Shown here piece by piece: positions 56,233-64,000 of a stretch of 64,000 bases of DNA (the first letter of the stretch is position 1; each line of letters opens with the position of its first letter). The stretch is from NCBI GenBank assembly GCA_032622095.1, contig CP136065.1:248185474-248249473 (forward strand). Direction: 5' to 3'. This stretch comes from Siphonodentalium dalli. Lineage: Eukaryota > Mollusca > Scaphopoda > Gadilida > Siphonodentaliidae. The position numbers and the translations under genes were made by a program. The notes beneath the pieces were generated by a model. That model saw only the letters and a list, made by a program, of their open reading frames with translations. It made no database searches and was not told where the DNA came from.

Positions 56233-56383
56233 GCACCAAGTGAATTTAGAAGATCCCCAACATGAGAGCTTCGCACAGAAACTACTCGACACGATGGTCG
56301 AACTACTCCAGAAAAAAGGGGCGGAGATTGAGCACGAGATCGTTAATAAAATGCGATTTCATGAGCTGGCGACAATTATGAAG
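56233..56383 (+). CDS. STAT: STAT5/6-like transcription factor, second N-terminal-domain exon
   Basis: A 151-bp exon between AG (56231-56232) and a GTAAGA donor (56384). After completing the split Trp codon it reads HQVNLEDPQHESFAQKLLDT then MVELLQKKGAEIEHEIVNK and MRFHELATIMK. LEDPQ...LL..MVELLQKK corresponds to LDNPQ...LLEGLVQELQKK of vertebrate STAT5, the second half of the N-terminal domain. Rejoining the coiled coil, DNA-binding, SH2 and transactivation parts would need exons beyond 64000 or hidden in the rest of the window; none was recognised. The hAT transposon at 56930 therefore lies in the next intron if the gene is intact. Confidence 0.88.
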
Positions 56384-56923
56384 GTAAGAGTGTCATTAGT
56401 TATGTTGCCATGGCGACAATTATAATGGTAAGTGTTATTAGTTATGTTGCCGCTACTTATAATATGTCCACAGCTTTTATCCCCTGTTGATAAATTATAA
56501 ATAAGAAACTAGTGATTGTATACGTGGTCAAATGCTATGCACAATAGAGAACACTATATATAATAATATAGCCTGTCGGTGTTACTAAATCTTGTTTGGT
56601 GATGGGTCAATTGTCAATTGGGGTCACCTGTTTCATACCACAATAACACAGACGTAACACGAACACGACATCACAAATTGTTGACCTAATCTTACCTAAT
56701 CACTGAAAGTGGTCAGCAGAATATTGGGTGTGCTTTTCAAAGTTCAGCCAAATTGCATCTGAAGCCAGTTATTTATATCGATCACATTATCATCGCTAAG
56801 TGCTTGGAGATCTTATATTGGGCTGACTTAATGTACTGTGTGGGCTAGTCTCAAATTCTAGGCAGATTTTGTGAAAATAAATAAGAATACACTCAGCTTT
56901 CTTAAGGGAATAAATCATCAAAA
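56384..56923. other. Start of STAT intron 2
   Basis: A GGCGACAATTAT duplication around the donor (56367 and 56412) and unremarkable DNA to the hAT target site. Confidence 0.4.
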
Positions 56924-57248
56924 AGCTATCAGGCCTTATCATTCCCCCCAAATCAAGCCGATTACCGGTGTCCCCAAATTACGACAAAGTCCCCAAAATA
57001 AGAGTATGTTTTATTGTTGTATCGATGTTTTTGACAGACTAAACACATTTTTTTTTTTCGATCGGAAACGGAAACGGAAATCAAAATCGGAACATTGTAA
57101 AACGCGGAATGCGAGTTCTAATTTAATAGTGAATTACCCCCCTTTGAAATTACCACACTCTTCTGTCTGGGAATGATACGAATGTTTCAGCTAATGCTTG
57201 GTTAGCGACGATTTCCCGATTTTGAATACAATTTTGAAAATAATAATA

Positions 57249-59831
57249 ATGAGTTCGCGAGGGAGACCTCGAACCAGTGGCAAGTCCCACAACAAAATGA
57301 GTGTTACGTACTGTTCTAAACGGAAACGAAAAGAGGAAGAGTTAGACAGTCAAACCATAACATCATTCTTTACAAACATTACCCAATTTACTGCTAGCGA
57401 AACTGACAGTGACAAAACGAAGGAAACTGAAACCGAAAGTGAGATATCAAGTTCAACAACCTCTCAACCTGGGGGCAGTGGGGCCTCAACGTCTAGTACT
57501 ACTACTAGGCCTACAAGTACCAGTGACTTCGGCTTCAGACAGCGTGATGTAAGATCGGTTCTCGAACAGTTCCCATCATTCATGTTCACAAAAGATGGCT
57601 TTTTGTGCAAAATGTGCTCAATGTATAGCCCACAATACGACAAAAAACATTTGCAGAACACGGCATTTACAACTGTAGGAACAGACCTGGGAGATCATCC
57701 TACGCGTCGTTTAAAGGAACACCTGAAATCTGCAATTCATGCTCGGTGTGTGGAGAACGAAAAAACCGCGAACCGTCTCCTGCATAAAGGTGGTCTGGTT
57801 GGAATGTTCGACACCAGTCATGTTGACATGGTATCAAAAAACCGTCAATACATTGGACATCTATTGCGGTCATTGGACTATCATGTAAAACATTACATTG
57901 CCAAGTCACAATTGTCAGATTTTGTGACATTCCTTTCGGAGAGCTTGAAGGAGCCTGTTACCTCGGAATTCATGGCCAGAAACAGTGGATACGGGCAATA
58001 CATATCCGGGCGATCCATCAAAGAGCTCCTGTCAACGTACAACATATTCTGCGTCAGGAAAATCACAGAATCGATGACATTTGGAACCAATTTCACGTTC
58101 TATAGTGACGACAGCGAAGCCTACAATGACCACGACGAAATGATCAATTTCATGTCATGGGTCGATCACAATAAAACCCTAGGCACGCTTGTACCGCATG
58201 TTTTTCTCAACATACGAGCAGTCACCGCCGACCATCGAGAATTAGAAGCGATTCCAAATGCGAAATCCATGTTTGATGCACCTACATTGTACAACACAAT
58301 GAAAAATGTTGTTTCTGATTCCAGTCCAGATATGAAAATGAAGAATATAAAATTTGTCTGTTTTGATGGGACAAACACGATGTCAGGCAATAAAGGCGGT
58401 GTACAGAAACTTTGGAGGAACGACCACCCGCAAACTATCTACATAAACTGTCGGAATCACCGATTGGCACTGGTCTTTGTCCATTTAAAAAAGCGGTTCC
58501 CACAGATGAGTGAATTCGACGAACTGTTATTCGACGTATACCAAGCAATAGACGCCAGCAAGGTGGCAAAAAACGTTTTCCACAACATACAATCAATCCG
58601 TGGCGAAAATCCTCTTCAAATGGTGGGTGCATGTCTGACACGATGGCTCTCCCATTTCAAGGCAGCAAAACGTGTTTGCGATAGATACTCAGATTTACTG
58701 GAAACATTCAGTAACTTGTTAAAAAAAAATGGCGACACAAAGTATCTGAACATTAATAAGCGCCTGACAATGCCAGAAAATGTGTGCACAATGCTGCTAA
58801 TGGTCGATATTCTGGAACGGACCAACACGCTCTCGACCATGCTACAGGCCACCACAGCAAATATTCCCCAGGTCATCGAGTACGTAAATGTTGTCGATAC
58901 TTACCTCAAGGCATTGCCAAGCAAACAAGGTTACTATGGACGTGCTGAAGAGTTCCTTGAGAAAGCAAAGACCTATCAAAACGAAAGTGTCGGCTATGTC
59001 CGTGTAACAAGACAAGCAACAAGTGTTATTGCGTCATTTGATAATGAGGACTTTGAGATCAACTTTATCAAACCATTCGCTACATCACTATCAGAAGAGA
59101 TCAAGACCGCGTTCTATGATGACCAACACCCGGTAGTGGCAAACCTGTTGGAGTTGTTTCACATGCCTATAAGTCAAACCCAGGCAAACAGTCAACTAGA
59201 CGACAACACATGGATCGAGCAACGCATGGACAAACTTGCGACATTCTATCAAATGGGACCAAAGGCCGAGGCCGAAACATCAAATGAACGTGACCGTGGC
59301 GACTGTAACCTTGAAGCTGATCAGGACAAATTCGTCAGCAAGTTGGCGAACGAATATAAAGACTTTCTAACTCATGTCAAAATACTCAAGCAAACATGGG
59401 AATCTGAAAACAAAGAACAAATCCAATATCTGAAGAAGAAATTGGCCGTCAAGACAGCGGAAGCCGGGAAAAAATATGTGCCCAAATATGTTCTAAAACA
59501 ACTGGAAGAGAAAATTGATGTCCTCGAGAAAAAGCGTGCGACACCTGCCGATGTGTATGAGAAACTTTCTGATCTTGCAGCATATCGAAACATGTTGTTT
59601 TTTCTAGATTTGTGTTGCATTATGCCGATATCTAATGCGGTTTCTGAAAGGGGGTTCAGTCAAATGCAATTGTTGTTAGGGAAACATCAAGGCTCAACAA
59701 AGGACGAGACCCTTGACCAATTGTTAAGAATAAGATTGTTTCCGCTGGAACTCAATGACAACTCTATCCAAGAGATCATTGACATTTTTGACAGAGAGCA
59801 TAACAAGAATAGATATATCAAACTGCACTGA
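57249..59831 (+). CDS. hAT-family transposase, ZNF862-like, 860 aa
   Basis: This enzyme would cut out and reinsert the element using a three-acidic-residue RNase H fold. I start it at the ATG at 57249 (MSSRGRPRTSGK); the frame is open further up but without an ATG. Residues 2-8 hold an AT-hook-like RGRPR, 23-28 a basic KRKRK, and about 34-41 SQTITSFF, like a degenerate PCNA-binding motif. Residues 120-164 form a BED/TTF-type finger (C-x2-C ... H-x5-H). The catalytic core has YSDDSE (about 286-289), CFDGTNTMSG (Asp 373), INCRNHRLAL (Cys 401, His 404) and LTRW (about 463-466). The C-terminal hAT dimerisation region has SNAVSERGFS with Glu about 800. Length is usual for animal hAT transposases of the ZNF862-like type. 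A domesticated host gene is less likely because TIRs and a target duplication are present. Confidence 0.93.
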   Translation: MSSRGRPRTSGKSHNKMSVTYCSKRKRKEEELDSQTITSFFTNITQFTASETDSDKTKETETESEISSSTTSQPGGSGASTSSTTTRPTSTSDFGFRQRDVRSVLEQFPSFMFTKDGFLCKMCSMYSPQYDKKHLQNTAFTTVGTDLGDHPTRRLKEHLKSAIHARCVENEKTANRLLHKGGLVGMFDTSHVDMVSKNRQYIGHLLRSLDYHVKHYIAKSQLSDFVTFLSESLKEPVTSEFMARNSGYGQYISGRSIKELLSTYNIFCVRKITESMTFGTNFTFYSDDSEAYNDHDEMINFMSWVDHNKTLGTLVPHVFLNIRAVTADHRELEAIPNAKSMFDAPTLYNTMKNVVSDSSPDMKMKNIKFVCFDGTNTMSGNKGGVQKLWRNDHPQTIYINCRNHRLALVFVHLKKRFPQMSEFDELLFDVYQAIDASKVAKNVFHNIQSIRGENPLQMVGACLTRWLSHFKAAKRVCDRYSDLLETFSNLLKKNGDTKYLNINKRLTMPENVCTMLLMVDILERTNTLSTMLQATTANIPQVIEYVNVVDTYLKALPSKQGYYGRAEEFLEKAKTYQNESVGYVRVTRQATSVIASFDNEDFEINFIKPFATSLSEEIKTAFYDDQHPVVANLLELFHMPISQTQANSQLDDNTWIEQRMDKLATFYQMGPKAEAETSNERDRGDCNLEADQDKFVSKLANEYKDFLTHVKILKQTWESENKEQIQYLKKKLAVKTAEAGKKYVPKYVLKQLEEKIDVLEKKRATPADVYEKLSDLAAYRNMLFFLDLCCIMPISNAVSERGFSQMQLLLGKHQGSTKDETLDQLLRIRLFPLELNDNSIQEIIDIFDREHNKNRYIKLH

Positions 59832-60985
59832 GTTGGAGTGTCAATGATTTCTTGGATAGCAATGCATTGTCGTTCAGTTCTAGCGGAAAGTTTGGAATTA
59901 ATCTTATGCCTGAGCTCATAACATTACAAGAATTAGAATATTGAATAGTTTAATAATAATAGTGTTATAATATAATAGCATACAGTCTTTAGACATTGAA
60001 CAATGAACAGATAATATTTAATCATTAATGATCATCATCATAATAATAATATGGATTGGACATCTTGGTCTAAGGTCTTTGACTTTGCCTAACAATAGTG
60101 GCATCTGAGTGAGTCTGAGATTGAATCATTCATTGACTCGGTCACTCACTGAGTCCTATTTCTGAAACTGCATTAGATCATGTTTCCATTAAAATTGTAT
60201 CCTGAGGCTGATCTAACCAATCAACAACATAAATATAAATCATTATCTTGCTCTTATATTTTGTTTATCAAAGATTCAAACATCATTACATGACATATGT
60301 TAACTTACAAGATTAACCTAACTAAATCACTGTTTATAATATATAACTGTTACATTTTCAAAAAATTATTTCTAAAATGTGCACTAGTCAGATTATTTTG
60401 TTCCATTAAAATTGTTTTCAATCAACATCAATTTTGTTCACTCTGTTCAATAAGGGGTTATTTAGCAAATTAGTGTTTGGTTAATAACCATCATCCCAAA
60501 ATCCATATATATTATTAAATACATGATTTCATCATCAACTTCATTCTTCAATCTTGATAAGTTGATTAGATTTAATTTTTAATCAATTCATTTATTTATA
60601 TTTTCATCAGTTTCTGACTTTGTCACAATATACATAAGTTAGCACTTAAGTTCACATAATTTTGAACACATTCAGCAACAAGAATTAGATACTAAAAAGT
60701 CTAAAATTATATTTATTAAATAATTGACTTAATAATATATTAGAATTATGCACAAGAATAAAGTCAAAAAGTGTTTTGGGATGATGAGTTTGATATCCAA
60801 TTCTGTAAATGGTACTGTATGAAACAATTTTCTGGATGTGACCTTGTATATTGCTCTGAAAATGTGAAATGGACTAGAAATGAAAGATTACAGTATAAAA
60901 TCTTCAATACAATTAGGTTGAAATAGATACTTATTATAGTCTGAGAAGCCAGGAAATGGCGTTTCGTGGTCTTGAAATCTAAAAT
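59832..60985. other. 3' untranslated/AT-rich part of the hAT element
   Basis: Very AT-rich with TAATAATA and ATCATCATCAT runs; no second open frame. Possible AATAAA-like signals are common and not diagnostic. Confidence 0.5.
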
Positions 60986-61068
60986 TTTCGCAATCCTGCC
61001 GGAACCATGGTCCGGCAGGTTTGTTCGGTGTCCCCAAATTAGACTAATGGAAAGGCCTGAGCTATATA

Positions 61069-61668
61069 CAGTTAAACTTCGTTAAGTCGAATCGCAAGGG
61101 ACCGTTTGATCACTTCGAGTTATCCATGTGTTCGACTTAACCATTTCGACCATTTGGTGACCCAAACTTCCAACTAGTCGAATTAATTTCAACCCTAAAA
61201 TAATTGTTTTCAACCTTGTGCACGCTATATACTCGCGCTAGTTCAATAGTCAGCGACTTTGCTGATCATATACAACAGACGGGATGATATTTGTTCTGAT
61301 TATTTATTGAATAATGTAATAAAACACAGAATATGACAGCAAAAAATCAACAAATTCGCGGTAGAGATAACAAAAGTACATTTCATTTGACCAGGAAGTG
61401 GTTACCATGAATAGTATTTACAAAAATTAGGATTCAGGACTGGAAATGACTGGTGATCAAGGACAGTGGTTTCTGCATAATTATATTTAGTCATTGAATC
61501 TTTCTTCAGTTTATCGCTGATTTCCAGCATTTTCATTAGGTCGTCGGCCGTGTTTGATTGCGTCATCATATATCGCATTACAAGGTCACAGCCGTTCTTT
61601 CCGTCATCAGATGGATGGCGCATTTCTTCATTTGGAACATCTTTTTCGTTTTGGGAAGACATGACTTA
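61069..61668 (-). mobile_element. Pogo/Tigger-like element end
   Basis: TA then CAGTTAAACTTCGTTAAGTC at 61067-61088, followed by CGAATCGCAAGGGACCGTTT, is the classic terminus of pogo/Tigger elements of the Tc1/mariner group. A second inverted half-site (TTCGACTTAACCATTTCG) follows at 61130, as in many of these ends. The opposite terminus was not found before 64000, so the right limit given is that of the linked open frame. Confidence 0.65.
61402..61662 (-). CDS. Small open frame next to the pogo-like end, possibly transposase C-terminus
   Basis: An 86-codon frame with ATG at 61660-61662, preceded two codons earlier by an in-frame stop. It begins MSSQNEKDVPNEEMRHPSDD and contains CDLVMRYMMTQSNTADDLMK then MLEISDKLKKDSM. 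The A-x-R-Y-x-x-x-Q-x-x-x-T-x-D-D segment followed by a helix recalls the tail of Tigger-type transposases, and the frame runs toward the terminus at 61069 as a transposase gene would. It lacks helix-turn-helix and DDE regions. It could be a small gene of a shortened derivative or a chance frame. Confidence 0.35.
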   Translation of the reverse strand: MSSQNEKDVPNEEMRHPSDDGKNGCDLVMRYMMTQSNTADDLMKMLEISDKLKKDSMTKYNYAETTVLDHQSFPVLNPNFCKYYSW

Positions 61669-61851
61669 ATGAAATTATTCTCTATATCAAGCGGTTTAAA
61701 TATGATTTTTCATTTCGTCTGTCAACACTATACTAATCCTCACACGGTGGAAATTGACCCACTCATCTCGTTAATATGCTAAATAAATAATGCATTAGGA
61801 CAAACAAAGACTCTAAGAAACTTCACAGCTTTTTATGCAATTGAATGGAAG

Positions 61852-61942
61852 CAGAATGAGATCCCCAGAGGGTGAATTTGGTGATGCTAGCCTGATGTGC
61901 GGGATAGCATCACTAAATTCACCCTCTGGGGACCTCATTCTG
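61852..61942. repeat. Single copy of the AGGTCCCCAGAGGGTG hairpin
   Basis: CAGAATGAGATCCCCAGAGG to CCTCTGGGGACCTCATTCTG, 91 bp, nearly perfect over 40-bp arms. It stands alone here, with the short tail CAAATGACAGGCACACTAAA that follows other copies. Confidence 0.9.
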
Positions 61943-62050
61943 CAAATGACAGGCACACTAAACTCAGGGCAGATACAACAATAAAATACAGGTTGATTTT
62001 CAGTTCTGTCGGCCTATTTTTACTTGAGTTATGGACCTTTAGCAACAATA

Positions 62051-62160
62051 TTAGGTTTAGGCTGAACCAATGAATAGGTAAAAATATCTTTTATTATATA
62101 TTAGGTTTAGCCTGAACCAATGAATAGGTAAAAATATCTTTTATTTATATTAGGTTCACT
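62051..62160. repeat. 50-bp direct duplication
   Basis: TTAGGTTTAGGCTGAACCAA with TGAATAGGTAAAAATATCTT at 62051 and 62101, with a third partial start at 62150. Confidence 0.9.
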
Positions 62161-62169
62161 GGAGGGAAA

Positions 62170-62900
62170 CTGTTTCACCAGGATCGATTCTATCGCCCGT
62201 TTGTTCTGTCTCTATCGGCGTTGAGATCCGACTCCATTTTGACTTTTTAACTTTTTTCTAGAAAGTTTTGGGCGCCATTTTCAAAAAAAGATGACACAAA
62301 GGTAAGTTTTATAGCTATTCAGTAACAATATTTATGCAATCGATGTTCCGTTACGTGCATATATCCACACATTTAGAATCGCGAAACAATAACGCCCATC
62401 GTAAGAAAGTAAAGGAATGTAGACTTGTTTTAAAATTTCGGTCACCATTTTGGCCGCCATCTTCGATTTGGAAAACAATTTCTTGCATGAGATGTAAGAT
62501 AATTATTTCACCTCAGTATTTCCAACTCAACTGTAAGCATGGATGGAGTTGTCTCAACAATAATGCCCAATGATGTGAATATGAGGGAATTTCGGTGATT
62601 TTTCAAAATCTGTCCGCCATTGTGGTCGCCATTTTGGATTTGGGGGACTTTTATTTGGATATGGTACAAGGAAAGTTCTTCGCCTAAGTGTTCCCAACTC
62701 ACAATAGTAAGCAGGTGTGGAGTTTTCATGACAATAATGCTCACTGATGTTAAAATCGGCGATTATTTATTTATGGTGGCCATTTTGGCTGCCATCTTGG
62801 ATTTGGGTAAATATTCCTCAACTCAGGTATAAGAGGTATCCTAGCTCGAGTATCTCCTGCACATATATATGCATGGGTGTTGTTATAATAGCAATAACAT
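62170..62900. repeat. About 160-bp diverged repeat with GCCGCCATTTTGGATTTG motif
   Basis: CGGTCACCATTTTGGCCGCC (62440), GTCCGCCATTGTGGTCGCC (62608) and GGTGGCCATTTTGGCTGCC (62776) each precede GATTTGG, TATTTCCTC/TCTTCGCC-like sequence and an AACTCAACTGTAAGCATGGA-like tail. Three units, related in motif but not in body to the satellite at 49.9 kb. Confidence 0.6.
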
Positions 62901-64000
62901 TCATTGATTCGAAACATTACATCGCGTTATTAACGTAGATTCGGCTTCGACCTATTATACCGGCATTTGGGAAAACGTGATATCGGACAAAAATATCCTG
63001 CAATGAATGTATATTATGATCCCCATGTAGTCGCCGATGACTCCTCTATATGATAAATGTATAACATGACGCAAAGATGCCAACAATTTCCCACAGAGAC
63101 AAACGAAAGGTGGTAACATGTCAGAAAAATAGCATATTTTCACATTTCAGCGGCCATCTTGGCCGTCATATTGGATTCTGGTGTCGGAATTTTGGCATAA
63201 CGAATCGAGCGGAAACAAGACCGCATTTGATATCATCTTTACTATAACGACAATCAAAAAGACCTGGTGCATTTTTTTTTAAGGAAGAAAATTAGTGGGG
63301 TGAAGTTGAGTCCTGGGGGGGTGCAGAGGTCAACCAATATCTCCTGGACTACATGTCTCAGTTCCTTCTCTTGCACCCCAAAATGAACGATTATGTATCT
63401 ATGGTTTCCACCCAATGACTCAACATCATCTTCTCCCACTAGAATAACAAGTTAATCATCAGGATGTGAATCTACAAAATGTCTAACGTGATTGTCACCC
63501 ACAGCAAACTTCTTCTTGCAATAATATCATCTGATTCTCGGGAAATAGAGATATATACATGTAAGTGTGTGACTATAAGCTATCTGCAAATGATGATCTT
63601 ACGATTGAAATTTAACTGTATAAATGTTTGACGCAAATAGTCAAGAAACATACATAAGCTTCGGCGGATCCAAAATAAGTTTTGAAGCTCCATGTCCATT
63701 TTTGTTGCATTACTCTGTCTTAAAATCAGAGTCATTTCGTGTCGATTGAACCGGCAATCGAACCGGAACCTATCAATTTGGGGTGAGAAAGAGTCAGAAC
63801 CAAAAATTATAGAGTCGGAACCCACGTGTTACTTTGCAATTACGCGTTTTACTGATTGTTTTTTACATTTTCAAATAGTTTGATGCGTCAAGATTGAGCT
63901 TATATGACCAAATATAAATCGTGTTGAAACTGACGAGATCCTCTCTTGTTTCATACATACTATTTCGAAGGTTAAGTTGAAGTTTTGCAAAATTATCAAC
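62901..64000. other. Non-coding DNA to window end
   Basis: CGGCCATCTTGGCCGTCATA at 63151 repeats the motif of the preceding unit. 63720-63830 has AACCGGCAATCGAACCGGAA. No gene, STAT exon or terminal repeat recognised. Confidence 0.4.

Larger units (their letters stand above)
56930..61059 (+). mobile_element. hAT-type DNA transposon, apparently complete, 4.1 kb
   Basis: CAGGCCTTATCATT at 56930 and AATGGAAAGGCCTG ending at 61059 form a 14-bp terminal inverted repeat with two mismatches. AGCTAT abuts both ends (56924-56929 and 61060-61065), a 6-bp match where most hAT elements duplicate 8 bp; some hAT subgroups use 5-6 bp. Subterminal CGGTGTCCCCAAATTA occurs at both ends in the same orientation (56985 and 61017), and the right end has a perfect CCTGCCGGA/TCCGGCAGG hairpin. 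The transposase frame inside is uninterrupted, so the element could be active or very young. Confidence 0.85.

Noticed and set aside
57198-57248. Longer hAT transposase start 17 codons upstream
   Set aside because: The upstream codon is TTG; the first ATG at 57249 begins the conserved-looking basic N-terminus.
1-64000. tRNA, rRNA or other structured RNA genes
   Set aside because: No B-box-like GGTTCGAATCC in a suitable context and no rRNA core sequence were noticed; the many hairpins belong to repeat families.

Overview
The window looks like repeat-dense nuclear DNA of a marine invertebrate. The evidence is low GC, split genes with GT/AG introns, L2- and CR1-type LINEs, several families of cut-and-paste DNA transposons and their short derivatives, many minisatellites, and two exons of a STAT5/6-like gene. 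The species cannot be named from the sequence. No tRNA, rRNA, CRISPR array or bacterial-style operon was seen, and no retrovirus, LTR element or Polinton could be supported.

Layout. 1-6.6 kb: a tandemly duplicated piece of an unidentified Pro/Gln/Asn/Thr-rich coding region on the minus strand, split by a TTAA-flanked short transposon (present in both copies) and by two tandem Harbinger-like elements (second copy only). 7.7-12.4 kb: a 4.7-kb unit bounded by inverted arms of about 0.85-0.9 kb with no clear gene inside. 12.5-15.9 kb: three copies of a 1.1-kb repeat with poly-C tracts. 15.9-22.2 kb: a LINE endonuclease fragment, repeated ORF1-like exon pieces, and a 5'-truncated L2 with a clean 8-bp target duplication. 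22.2-24.0 kb: a 267-bp satellite, then a hairpin satellite. 24-29 kb: mostly unannotated DNA with short foldback elements. 29.3-30.7 kb: a 5'-truncated CR1-like LINE. 31.4 kb: a possible FLYWCH-type zinc-finger exon. 34-48 kb: mixed minisatellites and short inverted-repeat elements, including a nested set at 47.2-48.0 kb. 48.5-53.7 kb: satellite and minisatellite arrays. 53.75-56.4 kb: two STAT N-terminal-domain exons on the plus strand. 56.9-61.1 kb: an apparently whole hAT-type transposon with an uninterrupted 860-codon transposase, just downstream of STAT exon 2, abutting a pogo/Tigger-like terminus. 61-64 kb: relics and low-copy repeats.

The best supported genes are the STAT exons (host), the hAT transposase, and the L2 and CR1 reverse transcriptases. 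Most of the rest is repeat biology: several families are built as near-perfect hairpins, and insertion order can be read directly from nesting and target-site duplications. All similarity judgements were made by eye; no database search or folding program was run.
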